A stretch of DNA of 64,000 nt from Ulota crispa (taxonomy: Eukaryota; Streptophyta; Bryopsida; Orthotrichales; Orthotrichaceae): positions 4,466,501 through 4,530,500 of the forward strand of contig OY987244.1 of NCBI GenBank assembly GCA_963920765.1. The letters run 5' to 3'. The notes under the pieces are model-generated. The model was not told the DNA's origin, did no database searches, and saw only the letters and a program-made list of their open reading frames with translations. Position numbers and translations under genes: made by a program. How positions within the stretch are numbered: the stretch's first letter is position 1; every line of letters begins with the position of its first letter. This document shows positions 1 through 13,100 of this stretch, in pieces.

Positions 1-1308
1 ACCTGCAGCACTTGTCAAAATTAAGAAATCGACAGAATCCCGAATCCAGTGATTGTTTGAAACGAGTACTTCCTTGCTAGGAAATGCATTTAAAAAGAGA
101 TGCAACGGTCACTTATTTTTCTTGAAAAAGCACAATCGTAAGAATCTAGATAGCATGAGAATTTCGACGGCGTCTACAAAATTTATCGCCAAAAGATAAC
201 ATGTCCAGTAGTTCATACTATACCTTGAAGTGAAACATTTTGGTCGTCTTGTTAGAAGCCAAAGAGGAAATTGCATAAGAATGATGATGCCGCTGTCCAC
301 AGGAAACCTTCGATGTAAAGAGCAGGAGCGAAAGGAAAAGCGAGATGACATAAAATGCCATTTTATCGCGAATTTGGATCTCGGTGAGGTGCTGCGTTCA
401 GTAACACGGCGCGTACAGCAGAGAAATCACAAACAATAAGGCTTATTTATCGAAGCACGCTCGAAAGTTCCTTCGGTGCATGTTTCCTGCTAGTGACGAC
501 TCGAAGACTCTCGACAAATTTCTAACACTGGCCTGCTTCACAAGAAAATAAAATCCTCTGGATGTTAAAATATTGCAGTGAGACGCTGCCAGAGCAATTA
601 ACTAATAAGGCTACTTTCAAATGACATAACTATTCCGCGCACGTAAGGCGTTCATAATTTCTGTTGAACTCGCTCCCTGCTTCTTCTCACCTGGTGTGTA
701 CGAAAACTTGAAAGCGCATGCGAAGTTCTCCGCTACTGGATCCCCCTCCAATGTACAGTACAACGATCTCCATTAGAATACTACGAGCGCAGATTCACCG
801 AGTTCACTGCATTCCCGACTACGAAGGCCTTGTAAACAACGTTACTATGAAAGCATTTCCAAAACGAACCTTGAGTGGAAATGTTTATGTACAACGATCT
901 CTATTAGAATACAACGAGCGCAGATTCACCGAGTTCACTGCATTCCCAACTACGAAGGCCTTGTAAACGAAGATACTATGAAAGTATTTCTGAAACGAAC
1001 CTTGAATTGAAATGTTTTGTCACTCGCAACGCTTGTTGTCGGCGATCCGCTGCAGCAATGTGAGGCGAAGACGAGGCAGGCTATGAAACGAACCGAGACT
1101 CTCGAGAGTGTGGAGAGTCCACAGGGAGGGAGGCAAAACCGGGGAAGACTGCCCGAGAGTGACCGGCCGAAGCGGTTGTAATCGAGAGTCGCGGGGGAAC
1201 GCCGGGACCAACTCACTAATGAGCGGGAATTATGACGTGGCCGAATGATTTTGAAGTAGTTCCAATTACGAATTCAAAAACTGCTCGACTCAGCCACGGC
1301 TTCTAAGG
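1..1308. repeat. Intergenic; contains a 131-bp tandem duplication at about 761-1022
   Basis: Two adjacent copies start at 761 and 892 (both CAACGATCTC...). They share AGCGCAGATTCACCGAGTTC and ACGAAGGCCTTGTAAAC, with only scattered differences. The open frames across them are not conserved coding sequence. Nothing else in 1-1308 is recognisable. Confidence 0.7.
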
Positions 1309-1311
1309 TAA

Positions 1312-1811
1312 GGGCATCTCCACCGGTACAGGCTCGCTCAAAGTTTTCCATCTGCTTTGGCAAGGCCTGAAGGCTCCTAATCTTCATCCATGCTCTTTGA
1401 AAAGGTGTCTTTACACTCCAACACACCCCATAAATAAGCAGTTGATAACTTATTTAGGGAAGTACAGTGGTGTCTCAATAAGTTGAAGGTATCCAAACAA
1501 CATATTCATTTTGTGTAAAGAAAACATTCATTGGAACCAGACACATATTTTGTAATTCCCCAACCGCCAAGGATAGTCATCTCTTTCATCTTAGCTAAGC
1601 ATTTTTTCTTATAAAGGTTCATCTTAAAGAGGCACTCTTGTAGAGGATAAAAATCACTAAACTTAGGGTGAATAGTGCATGTATAGTGGCTTGAAGAGTG
1701 GCTTGCTAGACTTGCTAAATAAGAGAGTTTGAGACTTTGAGAGGGTTTTGAGAGGGGCTTGGACACTTTTCATCCATTTTGAGCGAGCCTGAGCCACTGG
1801 TGGAAATGCCC
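1312..1811. mobile_element. Family A Tourist-like MITE (A1)
   Basis: Terminal inverted repeat GGGCATCTCCACCGGT at the left and its counterpart ACTGGTGGAAATGCCC at the right, with TAA duplications at 1309-1311 and 1812-1814. The 3-bp TAA duplication and GGGCATCTCC ends fit PIF/Harbinger (Tourist-like) MITEs. It is 500 bp long, larger than the other copies. Confidence 0.75.
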
Positions 1812-1814
1812 TAA

Positions 1815-3030
1815 GAGGCTCATAAACCGACTGGGTTGTATAACCAATCAGGGCCTAGAGGTACATTTTGCTTTCTTTCATGTACCAGTAGTGTACACTT
1901 CAAGGGTGATCGGTTTTAATAGCCATTGCGTTTGAACTTCAAAAATTCATAACTAATTCCACAAAGGTTCTAAAAATATGAAACAACTTAGGTTAGATGT
2001 GAATTCCATATTTCTTCCTACTACAAATTATCAAAAATTGTTTCAAGCAGTTTAGCTTCTCCAAAATGGTAAATAGCTATTAGATGTGTGATTTATGAGC
2101 CTCCTACCTTACACTAAATATTGCATTTAGGTTGCCCCACACTAATTTCTCTACATTTTACACTTTAAATTCTTACGGCTGCTACAATCAAGATTATTGC
2201 AATAATCTTTTTTTTAAAGGTCTCGTAAGAACAATGAAGCTCCAAAACAACAAACTAAGGGAGGAGGTTTAAAAACCGCTTGGGTTCTAATTGCGTTTGC
2301 ACTCTACAAATGAGTGACATGATTCTCCAAATATCTATTACTGTCATTGATGAGTTAAGTAGGTTTAAATGGTCACTCTATGGACCTCCTATCTAAGCGG
2401 CTTTCAAGTAGTAAAGCATGTGAAATCCAAGTTTTTAAAGAGTTGCATACACCTCCAAGTGGCTAGGTGATGACTCGTGAGGTGATTTTCTAGGTTAAGG
2501 CAACCTAATTGTCCAAGCAACCTAAATGCAAAATTTAGTGTATTAAACACGTATTCTTTTTCTTTATTCCTTTTTAACAAAGAAATTTTGATGGATACCC
2601 CTAAAATTTGCAATAATTGTACAAATGCCCCTAAGTTTTCAGAATTTGCACAAATATCTTTAACATCTCATGCAATATTTCATTACTAGCAAAATTTTGC
2701 CAATTCTAACAAATTTTGGACAGTTTTTGGACAGTGAAGAATCTTCCCTCCAAATGTACTCCATTTTGACAAGGACAACAAAGTACTCACTCTTGCTTAA
2801 AAAAACACTAATCTCAAGATAGTTTTGCAAGTATTTTTTTCAAATCTTTTGTTCCATCTATGCTTCAAACAACTTTCTGTACGACATGTATTCATTAAGA
2901 CATTCGTTGCAAGATTTAGAAACAATAACTTTGAAAAAGCATAATACATATGTTGAGGGAATTTGTGCAGTTTCTGAAATACCAGACATCTGCACAAATA
3001 TGACAAATTTTGAGGGATATCCAACTATCC
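1815..3030. repeat. Head-to-tail MITE remnants (families E, F, L)
   Basis: Three short elements follow each other. 1815-2110 is family E, ending ATGAGCCTCCTACCTTA. 2111-2541 is family F: ACACTAAATATTGCATTTAGG at the left is inverted as CCTAAATGCAAAATTTAGTG at the right. About 2583-3030 is family L: TTTGATGGATACCCC is inverted as GGGATATCCAACTATCC. None has coding capacity. Confidence 0.6.
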
Positions 3031-3351
3031 ATTAAATCTTCCCTTCATTACATTATTGGTTAATAGATTTTTTCTTCCATTTTTTCTTAGCTAGAAAGCA
3101 ACAATATTTTTTGGATTGAGTAGGAAGAGGCGTCACCAAGAAAATTTGAATGCCATAATTTTTTTTGCTAGTGAAGTTATATGTTTGGTCTAACAATTAT
3201 TACAAATTGCAGTTGAAACTATGTGAAGTCCAAAATGTTGTATCCAATTTTTATGAGAATTCAAAGTTTAATTAGCAGAATTTTACAATAAATGCCCAAA
3301 TTTCAATATCCTTTAGAAAAGTATTGTGTAGTGATAATTTATTTTGTATTC

Positions 3352-3613
3352 AACACCATATTAGGTAAATTGGGAAAAATAATACATTTTGTGACTTTCA
3401 CTATTTTGTCATTCTGTACAATTTAGCATATTACAAAAAAATAATTATGCACTTTCTTGTACAATACTAAAGTCTTAGTGATTGCTCCCAAGAATTTCAA
3501 ATAATTACAACTTTGAGCTATAGCTATGCTTACATTATTTTATTGTATATTAAGATTAAAGGTGGAGTACAAAATGGACCCTCCATTTTCCCCAATTTAC
3601 CTAATATGTTGTT
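3352..3613. mobile_element. Family B MITE (B1)
   Basis: 262 bp, beginning AACACCATATTAGGTAAATT and ending AATTTACCTAATATGTTGTT. Its flanks ATTC/ATTT are consistent with a 4-bp duplication with one change. The interior is the same as the copies in the bHLH introns. The flanking 3031-3351 and 3614-4551 hold nothing recognisable. Confidence 0.8.
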
Positions 3614-4551
3614 ATTTGCATTTATTCAACCATCCTATTAGATATATACTTGCATTTATAAAAAAAGAGCATTTGGAAGTTACTTTTTTTTAACTAGATT
3701 AATCAAAACTTAATCATGACAAATAACGCATACCCAAGCTCTCAAAGGTGGGAAATACTAGAGGTAGACACACCTTCTTCACCCCATTGTCAATCTTCAA
3801 AGAATGGGGATGTGGCACTCTCTCCTTGATTTGCAAGGTACCCATTTTTGAAGATCGAGAAGCTTTCTTCTTGGGTGATGGCACAATCAAGTACCCAAAA
3901 TGGACTGCTTAAGTGCAATTTGGCCTTACCTATGATACTTCTCATATTTATGATGTCCTACTAGATAGTGCTATGGTATTAATGTTTTGGCAAAAACATG
4001 CTTACACTTGTAGAGTTGTAGAAAGAATATATGTTTTTTTAAATGAAGAATGTTATCTGGTCTAAATTAGTGATTTTGTGAGAAGTTCTAGAACTGTCTT
4101 ATTTCATCAAAATGCAGTAAAGGACTCATCCAAACTACAAGTTTGTTTGGTAGGATTTAGGAAAATGCATTAATTTTATAGTTGTGCAAGCTCAAGTGCA
4201 AGCTTCTATACATGGTCCATGAATCTAAATTGTATTAGTCCATACATTATTAAAATGAGTTGTGGTGAATTATTTAAACAACAATTTCATGTGAGTTCTT
4301 CCATGCCCAATAAAGAACATTAAAAATTTGTAAATGTACCTTTTAAGTGTGAAAAATATGCACATATACTTGTTTCTAGGTGCACATACAATCAAATCTA
4401 TTAAATGTCAATAATTCATTTTAGGGAGCCATTACAAATTACAAGTCAAAAAAAGTCTAGATTAGGACATTTGGGTTCTAATCGCTTTTATGGTGTGAAA
4501 AAAAATCATAAAAGTCCTTTTAATGGAGGAAAAACTTTCTAAATGAATGTC

Positions 4552-5472
4552 TTAACCCCTAAAGGCCCAAGGAGCCCACTTTGGGCTTTATGAGAACTCG
4601 GGCAAGCTCTATTGACTTCATAATTTGGAAAATTTTCATGAAATTTTTAGGATGGATGCTACTCATCATAATCTACATGTGAAGCTTTATTTTGTTTCAT
4701 TCCAATAAGTAATGCAAAAGTTATAAGGTTTTTTCAATTTCAATGTAAAACTCAGCAGCAAAAAATATATTCTGAATTTTTTTAGTTTTATTTTTATATA
4801 ACTGTATAGAATGATACCTACTCAAAAAAAACTGAATCACTCAATTCCAAATAATGAGGTAAGAGTTAAAAGGAGTTTTATTTTGCGGACAATGAAGGTA
4901 GGAAGAGGGTAGAAAATACATATAAAGTTATCTCTTCCTCTCAATTTTGAAAAATTTCAAACGAAAATGAAAACTAAAGTTACTAATTGTCTGTTAGAGC
5001 GTTCTCACCATTGGGATTAACAATTTTCAAATTCTTCCAAAACTTATTAGCATATTAGTTATATCTTTCATTCATCAATACCTTTTAGTTTACGATTTTT
5101 GTAAAAATGAATCCAAAGTTTTTTTTGGTCAATTTTTTTATATATGCTTTCAACCCATTCTCCAACATATTGCAAAAATTGCATAAGAAATATAACATAT
5201 GGGTTTTTCTCTAAAAAGTTTGAAAAACAAAACTTCACCTTCTAGAAGGATTAGAAAAGCCTACAGTTTGAAGTTCAGGCACATTGATCTTGCAATTGGT
5301 GGGGATTTTCATTCTAAAATTTTGGGACAATGTGGTTGTGCAAGTCAACTAAAGGATCCTATGGTTGGATTTGTGAAAAAGTAAGTTTCAATGAATATTT
5401 TGACCCTAGTTTGGGGACTAGTATTTTGAAGCAATTTTGGGCTTCTAAACACAAAAGAATTTTAGGGGTTAA
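4552..5472. mobile_element. Family D TTAA-flanked element (D1), long form
   Basis: Left TTAACCCCTAAAGGCCCAAG and right TTTTAGGGGTTAA; about 921 bp including both TTAA. Divergent from other copies but with the same order of blocks (AAATTTTCATGAAATTTTTA, then a GGGAGGAGT-type region). The 61-codon frame at 5199-5384 is not recognisable. Confidence 0.6.
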
Positions 5473-7111
5473 CATAAGGAAAGCTTAAGAAAAATGACTC
5501 ATCACTTGCACAATTAAATTTTCCCCTAACCATAAATAATCCGGACTCACTAGTGCAAGTGAGACACAAGTCATGCATGTCCAGAGGTTGTATTGGGGTA
5601 CTTTGATCGCGCCATTACCCTCTTCACCTCTTGAGGAGAAGAATGGTCATGAAGAAGTTTTAGCTTGTAAAGTTTTTACTAATGCATGTCTCTTTTTCAT
5701 CTTACTTTTTTTACTTTCACCTTCTTTGTAATTGGAGACCTTGGTCGAGTGTCTAAATGCAACTAGCATTTATATTGCATCACCATTTTCACAAGAAATT
5801 CATTCTCCATTCTCCATAGGTTACTAAAGAGGAATTGCACCTTCTTTTTGGAGAAATGCTTCAATTAGCTCCCGTTTTCATTCCACAACTTCTCATTCTT
5901 CATAAGAGTTTCATTCTTAGAGGTGTGACTACCCCCTATTATTTACAAGTAAACATTGATTAGCAAAATTATGAACTTTTTAGATGTCCCCTCCAAACTC
6001 CTTTCAAAGAGCCCCAATAAAGGTTTTAAATTGCACTTGAAGATACAAAAAATACCTTACAACCTGCTTTTCCCAATCCAAAACTTTAAGTGCTATGATG
6101 GCTAAAAGCCTTGGATTCCAATGAAAACAATGCCCCATTCAATCATGATGGTGCATAACACCAAAAAGTAACAAAAAAATTGTGGTACAGTACTTGATTG
6201 TGTCAACTCAAATTTGGATACCATATTAAATCCATACTTTTGTAACACTTAGTACTTGTACAATAGGAAAGTCATATGAAGTAGCAACACTTCACACACT
6301 TCTAATATACCTGACTTCAATTCAATACATTTTAAGAGAGTCTTAAATTAAGGGGTACTTGGAGGACTCACAATTTTGCTAAATGATAAAAATCAGTGTA
6401 AGGTGTGAGCACCCACAATAGTCCACAATAGCCTCTTATAATTGCAGCTAAGCAAAAATTAGAAGGAAGAAATATTGGCCGCTCATTAACCTCTATGCAT
6501 ACACTTGACATCAAATATCAGACTACTTGAGACTTTTCGTGGTTTCCATCTCCAGTAGCTGGAACCAACAAAAGTTGCAAAAATTGGAGAAGAGCAAGTT
6601 CTTGCAACTGCTAAAGAAAACCAGACTATTGCAACAATTTGATGAAGCAAAACGAAGAAGAAACGTGCCGAGCACGATAAGATAAATATTACACCAATTC
6701 AAAGAGCAAGAATAATCAGAGAACGGGCGAAATGGCGAAATCTCAGTCAACATTGCTGCGTCGCAGCAAAAGGATCAGCAGAAGCAGCAGCAGAGCTGAA
6801 GTCTGTACAAAAATGATTGAGGGCAAGTGAAACACTTACGCGTACCACTCAAGGTTAAAATCCTAAATTTTTCTCATCCTAGCAAATCATGATATCTCTG
6901 TGGTGACCTAGAACTATCCAAAACCCGTGCAAAAGAGGAATCTTGTACACGTTTTGGCTCAAACTTTTTCGTTGGCGACTGATTTTCAGCTATGCAATAT
7001 TCGCACAAAACAACAAGTACTGCAACGCCAGCATATGAAAACCTTCATGGAAATCTTGCTGTACAAGGGATATTTGAAAGGAAAGAAAACAAGCATTGGA
7101 ACTGGACTCTT
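5473..7111. other. Intergenic / probable 3' flank of the bHLH gene
   Basis: No gene or complete transposon was recognised. AT-rich DNA runs to about 6700, then less AT-rich sequence with short CAG-type runs (6765-6800). Part of 6850-7111 may be the bHLH 3' untranslated region; the polyadenylation site was not found. Confidence 0.4.
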
Positions 7112-10100
7112 TCAAAGGGAGTGCATGGAGGGAAGCCTGGTTGGGGGCACCATTGACTCCAGCTCTTTGTTCCGTTGCTCCAATTCGTTATACGACTTCT
7201 GCAAAGTCTCATACTTTCTCTGTGACTCAGCCGAGCCCGCTTCCAGTTCTTCAATTCTGGACTCCAACTGCTTGAGGTAGATAATGGCGTCTCCGAGAAT
7301 GGAAGCTTTGTCTGCCTGCAGTTGTGCCCAACAAATCAGATCTCTACAACTGGTTTAACCCCTGATCGCCTAAGGTCCAAAGACACCTAAAACCGTCCTT
7401 GCTTTTGTCTAAATGTCAATAAAGTATGAAAATATCAATTGCACAATCTTGTAGTGTGCATGTTATAGATGATATGGATTAAATTTGGGGTTATTTGACT
7501 ACATAGATTGGATGATTAGAATGTTTTAGTGTTAAAAATAGATGCTGAAATTTTCCTAAAAACACATTTGGAGGTGAAGTTTGATTTTAAACCTACACAA
7601 ATGAAAAAAATTTAAAAGGTAAAATGATTCAAAACCAAAATATAAAACACATTGGTGAAAAAAAATATCATTCAATAAACTCATTGTGTTTGTAAAATTA
7701 TTTTGAAATGTCAAAAAACAGTGCAAAATGTAGCAAAAAATCACATCTATGGCTAAACCTCCCTCTACTAAAATACTTCTCCTTCACTCATAAATTCTTG
7801 AACTGATATGAAAATTTTATCATAAAAACTAGACTAGTATGCACAACTTTACTAACAAGTTTTACTGTATTCAAACACAGCACTTCAAATTGGAGTGCTA
7901 GACTATTGGAGGACACTTTTGGTCCCTTAGGAGAGGAGGGGTTAAGTAGGAAAGGCGCTTGCTTGTTGCTGTAGTAATGCATTCAGGGGAGAAAGTATGA
8001 AACCTAGAGAATATTTTCATACCTTTGAAATGATGGGAACCAAGTTCCGCAACGCAGCAAAATTCTCCTTTTGCCTCACTCTACGGCGTCTCTCTGCCAT
8101 CATGTGAGTCATGGCTGCTTCATCGTGCCCATGATGCACTGCTCCCATAATGGCACTCCTGGATCCGCCTCGAGGTCGCCTCTGCCCTCTCGGTAGAACC
8201 TGCAACAAAAGATTTCAAGGAAATATAAAAAACCTCTTCATACTACAGCCATGCACCCCTAAAAAACTTCGTTTTGCATACAATATCACGATCTTTGCCA
8301 CGTTGGAATTTCTTATCTAGTATACGAACTAGAACGCACGTGAGAAAACTAGACCCAGAACTAGTATTCGGCCGTCCGTTTTGATGGGTTCTGCATGGAA
8401 TAGGTAAATTGGAAAAAATGAAGGAACCATTCTGTACTCCACCTTAATCTTACATCAGGAAATGTAGGCACAGGCATTGCTCAAATGTTGTGATTAGTGA
8501 AGATCTTGGAAGCAGTCATTGAGGCTTCACTATTGTACAAGAAAATGCATGCATGTTTTGTTGTGATATGCTAATATATACATATTGGCAAAGCCCCAAA
8601 ATGTACTGTTTTTTCCCAATTTATTTACCTAACGTAGTGTTATGGGAGATGCACATACCGGGTCAAAGGGGTCTTGGGCGATGTTATAAGCAACAGTCTC
8701 AGGACTGGAGCTAGACGCCAGATGCTGAGCTGGCACGTTGTGCACCACCGGCTGCGATTCAGTCTGGACAACCGGCAACTTATTAGTCACATGAGAGATC
8801 TGTTTCATCATGTCGAAACACCGGCGTAGAAGATCCTGGCTGGGACAACCGGTCTTCTTTTGGGCCTGGACACGTGCCTGTCGCCAGGGCTTGAACGATT
8901 TTGACTCGAGCTGCTGTTGAAGCCCCCCGTAGTGCTGAGTTCCATTGGATGCTCTTTGGTGGGGATTTCCATTGTTGGGGTTGTTGGTGCCTGAATCCAG
9001 CAGGTTCATGTGACTCATGTGGGCCGTCTCCGGTGAATGGAAACTGTTACAGTAGGTTTCAGTTTCCAGTGGCTCCCCTTCCAGCATCAATCTGATGGCG
9101 TCCAGCTGGTTTTCGTGAGTTACTAGTAACGATGGTGTTCTGATGGTGTCCTCGAGCTGATTCCGCTCTGGGCTAAGGGACGACGCTCCTCTGAAAACCA
9201 AGCCAAACTGTTCAGTACTCCACATGTATCACCATCACGAATGATAGAAAGCATCAATCAATATGCCGTAGATCGTGTAAATGTCGATAGAACACCATAT
9301 TAGGTGAATTGGGAAAAATGTGACTTTTTATTTTCTTTTGCCAGTATGTACACGTTCAGCATATTACAAAAAAAACCAGCGTGCACTTTCTTGTACAATA
9401 GTGACGTCTCAATGATTGCCTCCAAGAACTTTACATAATTACAACGTTGAGCTGTAGCTATGCCTGCATATACTGTATGTGGGATTAAGCTGGAGTACAA
9501 AATGGTGTCCCTCCATTTTTCCCAATTTATCTAATATGATGTTATAGAGAGCAAGGAGTGACAAAAAAAAAAGAAAAAGAAAAAATGATTTGTAGGAGGA
9601 GACTTTGATTGATTACCGTCTGGGAGGGGAGCTGGTGTTGGAATGCGAGGGTCGGCGTTGGCTGGAGGTCCTGAGAAACACGTTCTGCTCGGGAGAATCT
9701 CCAGACAGCCGAGTCGACACCGCCTCTTCCAAGCTGCTCACGCTGGAGGATGTGGTGCCAGAGCGGGACCTGTCCTGCCCGCGGGTCCGGCCTGGGATGG
9801 GCGGGTAGTATGCTTGCTTAGCAGTCGTCTGCACCATGCCAGCTGTTGCTGCTCCTGCTGATGCTGCTCTTGCAGGTAATGCTGGCACCCCATAGCTGAT
9901 CCTTAAAGCTCCATCTATTGCAAACACCATATTAGGTGAACAGATGGACCATTTTGTACTCCACCTTAATCTTACATACAAACCCGATATTTGTTAATTT
10001 GGGAAAAATAGGTATCTCTCTTTGTATTCCACTTGAAACCCAAAAAGTTACTTTAAAAAACCAGATTCAAAAGTATCAGATTCAGTCTGAGCCACTAAGA

Positions 10101-13100
10101 TTTTTTCCCTCGCAAATTCTTCCTCTCAAATGAGGACACGTGTAGGTTTTAGGAGGTCACCTGAAACCTTCATATCAAAATTCTGAAAATCCCAAAATGT
10201 ACAATTTTTCCCAAATTAACAAATATCAGATTTACAGTAAATCTAAGCATAGTTATAGCTCAAAGTTGTAATTGTTTGGAATTTTTGGAGACAATCCTAT
10301 ACAAGAAAATGCAAGCTTGATTTTTTGTAATATGCTAATATATACATAATGACAGAAATAGTGAAAGTTCCATAATGTATTGTATTCCGAATTTACCTAG
10401 TACGGTGTTTGCAGCTGGCAGCAACATGTTGTCGGTGTTCATGCCGACTTCCTTCCCTTCCGCATCTTCTAAGGATATGTGTGACGTGCTAGCCGATCTG
10501 TCCCAAGAGTACATATTCACAATCCAGCGTTAGTTTCTGAAACATGATATTTGTTAATTTGGCAAAAACTCATTCCCAAAACAGGTTTTGGGATACTGAA
10601 TTTTGCATTTGTGTGAACAATTTGGTGATTTGAAATGAGGTTTTTGATAGCTCCTTCAAGATGTTTCATCATTGATGTAAGGTCTTGAAGAAATCATGAT
10701 CATAAAACTCACTCTAAATCATTAAAAATCTCTTATAACCATAAAATCCAAAAGTCCCAAAATGCATCTTTTTTTCCCAAAGTAACGAATATAATGTTTT
10801 TCTACTGTAGTGGGAAGTGCATGAGCAAGCAATCCACGTCAGCATTGAAACTAGTTTCAAAACATCTAACGCACACACAGGCACTCTATTTGAAAAGACG
10901 TCAAGCTATCCCGTGTCTCTCAAACCTTCTCCAAGTGAAAGTCTCGAACTTAGGCAAATGTGAGTGCAGGCATACTTGCCACTGTATTTTTTTCCAGTTG
11001 GGAAAGACTAAGGTTTGGTGTAGTTTGTACCTTCTGAAGATTTGCTGGATTAGGGAATTGGTCTCGAAGGTCTGGGTGTTGATATTGTCAGACAGATGTT
11101 TCAAGGGAATCAACGATGAGCCGGAGCTCGGTTGCATCATAGGAAGAGAGGATAGTGGAAAGCTTAAAATTGCTTGGGATATGATCTGAGAATGACCGCT
11201 GGCTTGTTGCTCACGCACTGCCACGAGTTCCCTCAAAAACCATCTCCGGATTTCTTCCATCAGACCCAGATTCTCCGGAAACTGTCGTCAAGCAATTCCC
11301 ATGAAACCACATTCAATCAATACAGATGTACGAGTAGACCAAATTCGCATAGACAACGCACATCGCTTGGAGTTTAATAACTGCAATATATCAAATTATT
11401 GGCACTTTTTGAGACCCTCAGATGTAACCTAGCCACCTTGACTGAATTTGAGCACAGTGATGCCTTTCATGACAGTTTTTGAATCTTCTGTTTAAGCACA
11501 TCATCTACTCCAAATTAGTGGTCACTACAAGCTGTTGTGCTTACATTATCACAAGTGCCGAGCTCCAGAACTCCCTCGGTCCAGGGAATGAATATCGCAG
11601 TCTGGAAAGAACACAAAATAAACAAAGCTCACGTCACTTCATGAGGTAATGAAAAACTGTGAAGGAAATTTTGGAAATTTATGCTCTTTTAATAATAAAA
11701 TTTTCACAAACACCATTATGTGCAGACAAGTTTTTGATAAAGAAAACAGGTATTTTTATGAGGCTGCTCTTGGTATGCACCAAAAATTATTAACAATTTA
11801 TCTGGTAACAATATTTGGAAAGCCTGAAAAGAAAGAAAACTTCAGCTACGTACCGAGATCCTGGCTCGACGTAGAAACTCGGCTAGCTCTTCAGATCCAG
11901 CATTCTCTAGAACACTTGGTCCATACATCCAAACGTTGCTGCCTTTTGCATACGCCATAGCTGCAGACCTGCAGATATTGCAACAAGTGCTCAGTGCCTG
12001 CGAGTCCAAGTACTCGATAACCATCACTCGGATTTGCAAAATTGCCCATTCTCATTCAAGAGAACCGGTAAGTCCACTGATCATTCCTCCTCAGCGTGGT
12101 TAAGCCCAACCTTTTGCTCTGAAAACAGAGTACGGACGGGAGTGCTAAACTTTCCATATTAAAGATTTCTGAGCACCAGCTCTGGCTTCTCTCAACCCCA
12201 CAAGTGCCAATTTGCAAGTAAATTGACCAAGTCGAGCCAAACTACTCCCACAACTGAAAATTTCATAGCATTTCGGTGCCCTAAAAATAGAGCATTTTAA
12301 AGATTTTCTACTGAATTGTCTCAGCGCTAACACACCCGGGTGCGTCGTGGTCGTTGCTAACTGATCATATTAAATCTAGTATCAAAGCCACCGCAATCTT
12401 CCAGCCCCTACAGACCTAAAGAGCTCGCTGATCCGGAGCCCTGAAAAATGGTGTAAGTGGCCACTACCGCGTGGAAAAGCTCTAAATTTTAAAAGGAAGA
12501 AAAAACTCTTACCCGCAGTGTGGTCCGAATTGGCAGAACTTGAACGTGTAGTTGAAAAAATTCTCGTTCCGGTCGTGCGTGTCGGTATGCTGCCAGTGAC
12601 CGCACAAATATTCCAGGTTCCTGAAACAGAAGCCAATTCAGAACTACGTCACCCCTCAGATTGCCCAATCAACAGACTCAATGAATTCCTTTAATTGCGC
12701 AGAATTCGACAGGGTCACTGGAACTCGGAATACCAAAGTGGCATTAGAACACTCTCAAGTCTCAATTCCCAGGATTAATCACTATTGCACAATTCCTACA
12801 GAAAATTTGGCAAAAATGGCAGTTTGCAGAAAAGCTTCTCATTTGCTCCCCAAAACTATTGGTTGTGTGAATTCACTGGGGATTCTACTGTTTCCTGCAT
12901 TGCACAATTTTCCTTGGAGAACTTCGATTGTGCTGGCACAGAATTTGAAACGTGACTACAGGAGTACTCTGGGACTACTAAAACTGCAACCTTTGGGGTT
13001 CCTTGGGGGGTGTCATTTTATAAACCTGGTTTGAGGGTTGAGCGACCACAGGGCCACGTAGGACCATTGCAATTCCTGCACCAAGACCTGAAGCCGCGCC

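Noticed and set aside
10794-11189. 131-codon plus-strand open frame
   Set aside because: It is antisense to exon 6 of the bHLH gene (11281-11031), which has domain and splice support.
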